A DNA stretch of 64,000 nt from Bradyrhizobium iriomotense (lineage in GTDB: Bacteria; Pseudomonadota; Alphaproteobacteria; Rhizobiales; Xanthobacteraceae), in NCBI RefSeq assembly GCF_018129405.1, contig NZ_JAFCLP010000016.1, positions 1-64,000 on the forward strand, in the 5' to 3' direction. The translations under genes were made by a program, and so were the position numbers. The notes beneath the pieces are model-generated. The model made no database searches, was not told the origin of the DNA, and worked only from the letters and a program-made list of their open reading frames with translations. This document shows, piece after piece, positions 61,905 to 64,000 of the stretch. Each line of letters starts with the position of its first letter. Within the stretch, counting starts at the first letter, position 1.

Positions 61905-64000
61905 GTGCCGGATCGTAGCGAAGACTCGTCCATTTCATTTGGGCCATTTCGACTGTTTCCAAAGTCCCGGCTCTTGGAGAAGGAGGGCGCACCGCTCCAT
62001 GTCGGCGGCCGTGCGCTCGACATCCTCATTTTCCTGGCCGAGCGGCCCGGTGAAGTCGTCGACAAGAGAGAGCTGGTCAAGCGCATCTGGGCCGACGTCA
62101 ATGTCGACGAGGGCAGCCTGCGCTTCCATGTCGCAGCGCTGCGCAAAGCGCTCGGCGATACCGGCAAGTCGGCGCGCTACATCGTCAACGTGCCTGGCCG
62201 CGGCTATTGCTTCGTCGCCTCGCTCGCCCCGCCGGCCTCGCCCGCCGCGCAGCCGACCATCGATATCCTGCCTCCCCGCGCCCTCCCCGCGCCGCTCTCG
62301 AAAATGGTCGGACGGGAGGAGGTCGTCGAAAAGATATCGAACGGCCTCTCGCTGCATCGCTTCATGACGCTGGTCGGCCCGGGCGGCATCGGCAAGACGG
62401 CCGTCGCCATCGCTGTCGGGCATCGCCGCTCCCAGGATTTTCGCGGGCGCGTCTTCTTCGTCGACTTCGGCCCGCTCCGGGATGCCAGCCACGTCGCAAC
62501 CACCATTGCCTCCGCGCTCGGCCTGACCATCAGCGCGGAGAATCCGACGCCGGCCCTGCTGACGTTTCTCAAGGTCGGCCCGGCCCTGCTGATCCTCGAC
62601 AGCTGCGAACATGTGCTGGACAATCTGGCCCCGCTGGTCGAGCACATCGTTCGCGAGGCGCCGCAGCTTCGCGTTCTCGCAACCACCCGCGAATCGTTCC
62701 GGAGCGAAGGCGAGCGTATCTTCCGACTGTTCCCGCTGGATTGTCCGCCCGAGCGCGAAGGACTCGATGTCGCCGAGGTCCTCGCCTATCCCGCCGCCCA
62801 GCTCTTCGTCGAGCGCATCGCGCAGAGCTCCGGCCCGTTCCAGCTCAGTGCGGACGAAGCGCCGCTGGTCGCGAGCATTTGCCGGCGCCTCGACGGCATT
62901 GCGCTGGCGATCGAGCTCGCGGCGGGGCGGGTCAATGCCTACGGCATCGCCGGCACCGCATCGCTGCTCGACAGCCGCTTCTCGCTGCAATGGCGCGGCC
63001 GGCGCACGGCCGTGCCGCGGCACCAGACCCTCGCCGCCGCACTCGACTGGAGCTACGACCTGCTGCCTGCGGCCGAGAGCGCGACCCTGCGCCGGCTGTC
63101 GGTGTTCGCCGGGCCTTTCGCCCCGGAGGCGGCTGCCGCGGTTGCATCCGGTGACGGCCTCAGCGCATCGGAAACGTTGGAGGCCATCGACAGCCTGGTC
63201 ACCAAGTCGCTGATCTCGCCGTCGGGCTCGCGGACGCTGCGCTATCGCCTGCTCGACACGACGCGCGCCTACGCGCATGGAAAGCTCAGCGCCCTCGGCG
63301 AAACCAGGCAGTTCGCACGCCGCCATGCCGAGCATTTCCGCGATTTCTTCGCCCACGCTGAGGCCGACACGTCGACGCCGCTGCCTGAATGGCTCGGCAT
63401 CTACGGCGCGGAGCTGGACAATGTGCGCGCAGCGCTCGACTGGGCTTTCGCGCCCGACGGCGACGCCGAGCTGGGAATCGCGCTGACGGCGGCCGCGGTT
63501 ACGCTGTGGGTGCGGCTGTCCCTGTTCGCCGAATGCCGCGAGCGAAGCAGGACGGCACTGGCGGCGCTCGGCGACACCGGCGACGACCGTATCCGCATGC
63601 AGCTCCTGTCGGCACTCGGCTGGTCGCTGATGTATGGCGAAGGCCGCGCGCGCGAGGCGCGCCCGATCCTGGAGACGACGCTCGAGCTCGCCGACAGGCT
63701 CGACGACAAGGATTTCCGGCTGCGCGCGCTGTGGGGCCTGTGCATCGACCAGTTCAACAACGGACAGTTCGGCAAGGCCCGTACGTTCGCCGATCGTTTT
63801 GCGAACGCGGCGGCGAACTCTCCCGACCGGACCGACGTGATGCTGGGCGACCGGCTCACGGCCGTCGCCCTGCACTATCTCGGCGACCAGAATGACGCGC
63901 GCCTGCGCATCGACCGTGTGCATGCGTCGCTGCATGTGCTGGCGGAGAAGCCGAAGATCTTCCCGCTCGACCTGAGAATATCCACGCAATATTTCCGCGC
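61905..64000 (+). CDS. Winged-helix / NB-ARC-like ATPase transcriptional regulator (3' end outside window)
   Basis: The reading frame stays open for 698 codons to the window edge, so the gene is partial. N-terminal OmpR-type winged helix (about 10-105) ends Tyr-Ile-Val-Asn-Val-Pro-Gly-Arg-Gly-Tyr-Cys-Phe. Next is an AAA/NB-ARC-like ATPase with Walker A Gly-Pro-Gly-Gly-Ile-Gly-Lys-Thr (about 157-164), Walker B Leu-Leu-Ile-Leu-Asp and Ala-Thr-Thr-Arg-Glu. Helical repeats that look like a tetratricopeptide sensor region follow. Such proteins act as large signal-responsive activators, common in Bradyrhizobium. The GTG start is chosen by its ribosome site. Adjacent divergent target: the TctC-type gene. 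Confidence 0.85.
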   Translation, partial: MPDRSEDSSISFGPFRLFPKSRLLEKEGAPLHVGGRALDILIFLAERPGEVVDKRELVKRIWADVNVDEGSLRFHVAALRKALGDTGKSARYIVNVPGRGYCFVASLAPPASPAAQPTIDILPPRALPAPLSKMVGREEVVEKISNGLSLHRFMTLVGPGGIGKTAVAIAVGHRRSQDFRGRVFFVDFGPLRDASHVATTIASALGLTISAENPTPALLTFLKVGPALLILDSCEHVLDNLAPLVEHIVREAPQLRVLATTRESFRSEGERIFRLFPLDCPPEREGLDVAEVLAYPAAQLFVERIAQSSGPFQLSADEAPLVASICRRLDGIALAIELAAGRVNAYGIAGTASLLDSRFSLQWRGRRTAVPRHQTLAAALDWSYDLLPAAESATLRRLSVFAGPFAPEAAAAVASGDGLSASETLEAIDSLVTKSLISPSGSRTLRYRLLDTTRAYAHGKLSALGETRQFARRHAEHFRDFFAHAEADTSTPLPEWLGIYGAELDNVRAALDWAFAPDGDAELGIALTAAAVTLWVRLSLFAECRERSRTALAALGDTGDDRIRMQLLSALGWSLMYGEGRAREARPILETTLELADRLDDKDFRLRALWGLCIDQFNNGQFGKARTFADRFANAAANSPDRTDVMLGDRLTAVALHYLGDQNDARLRIDRVHASLHVLAEKPKIFPLDLRISTQYFR

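Noticed and set aside
61935-63989. 684-codon minus-strand frame at the right end
   Set aside because: The plus strand carries an obvious winged-helix and Walker-motif protein; the minus frame is a shadow.

Overview
The window looks like chromosomal DNA of an alphaproteobacterium of the Bradyrhizobium type. The evidence is high GC coding sequence, GTGA/ATGA-coupled operons, families of palindromic intergenic repeats, a class B3 metallo-beta-lactamase almost identical in character to BJP-1 of Bradyrhizobium japonicum, and a XoxF-FlhA-Gfa cluster of the kind described in Bradyrhizobium. Species assignment is inference; no rRNA or tRNA gene was seen.

Region 1 (about 0.2-19.2 kb) is a rare-earth / PQQ alcohol-oxidation island. 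On the minus strand lie a lanmodulin gene (lanM, four tightly spaced EF hands), a 26-codon pqqA and an outer-membrane barrel gene. Divergent from them are a lanthanide-type PQQ alcohol dehydrogenase, a c-type cytochrome and a MxaJ/XoxJ-like periplasmic binding protein. A TctC-type binding protein, a small membrane protein and an AraC regulator follow. Then comes the methanol-to-formate front end: xoxF (lanthanide methanol dehydrogenase), xoxG (its cytochrome), glutathione-dependent formaldehyde dehydrogenase and Gfa. A Tat-exported molybdenum aldehyde oxidoreductase pair (IorAB type), a third PQQ dehydrogenase with no vicinal disulfide, and a Rieske protein complete the island. All three PQQ enzymes carry the Asp-x-Asp pair that marks lanthanide-dependent enzymes.

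Region 2 (19.4-32.1 kb) is a mixed housekeeping and accessory stretch: group III truncated haemoglobin, 3-hydroxybutyryl-CoA dehydrogenase, a FAD-linked oxidase, a HisC-type aminotransferase, pstS with a PHO-box-like site, a tail-to-tail tupB/tupA tungstate transporter pair without its ATPase, an acidic repeat protein, a TonB-plug-only small protein, the B3 beta-lactamase and a GGDEF-EAL protein.

Region 3 (32.1-43.4 kb) is histidine utilisation: hutU-hutH-hutI diverging from hutF-hutC around a perfect 20-bp palindrome. It is followed by an SsuABC/TauABC-like importer, an M20 amidohydrolase and a phosphoribosyltransferase. No hutG was found.

Region 4 (43.5-64 kb) holds a catalase-like protein lacking the usual distal His, an AraC regulator, a bamA paralogue, a TonB-dependent siderophore-type receptor, and a 1.2-kb gene-free block of stacked palindromic repeats. 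Next is a NodT-MacA-MacB export operon (macB interrupted by a frame change) with its own two-component system, then an MFS transporter, a second TctC-type binding protein, and the start of a large winged-helix/NB-ARC-like regulator cut by the window end.

The most interesting content is the compact lanM-pqqA-PQQ dehydrogenase locus and the possible link between lanthanide use and the receptor/exporter genes further right. That link is inference only.
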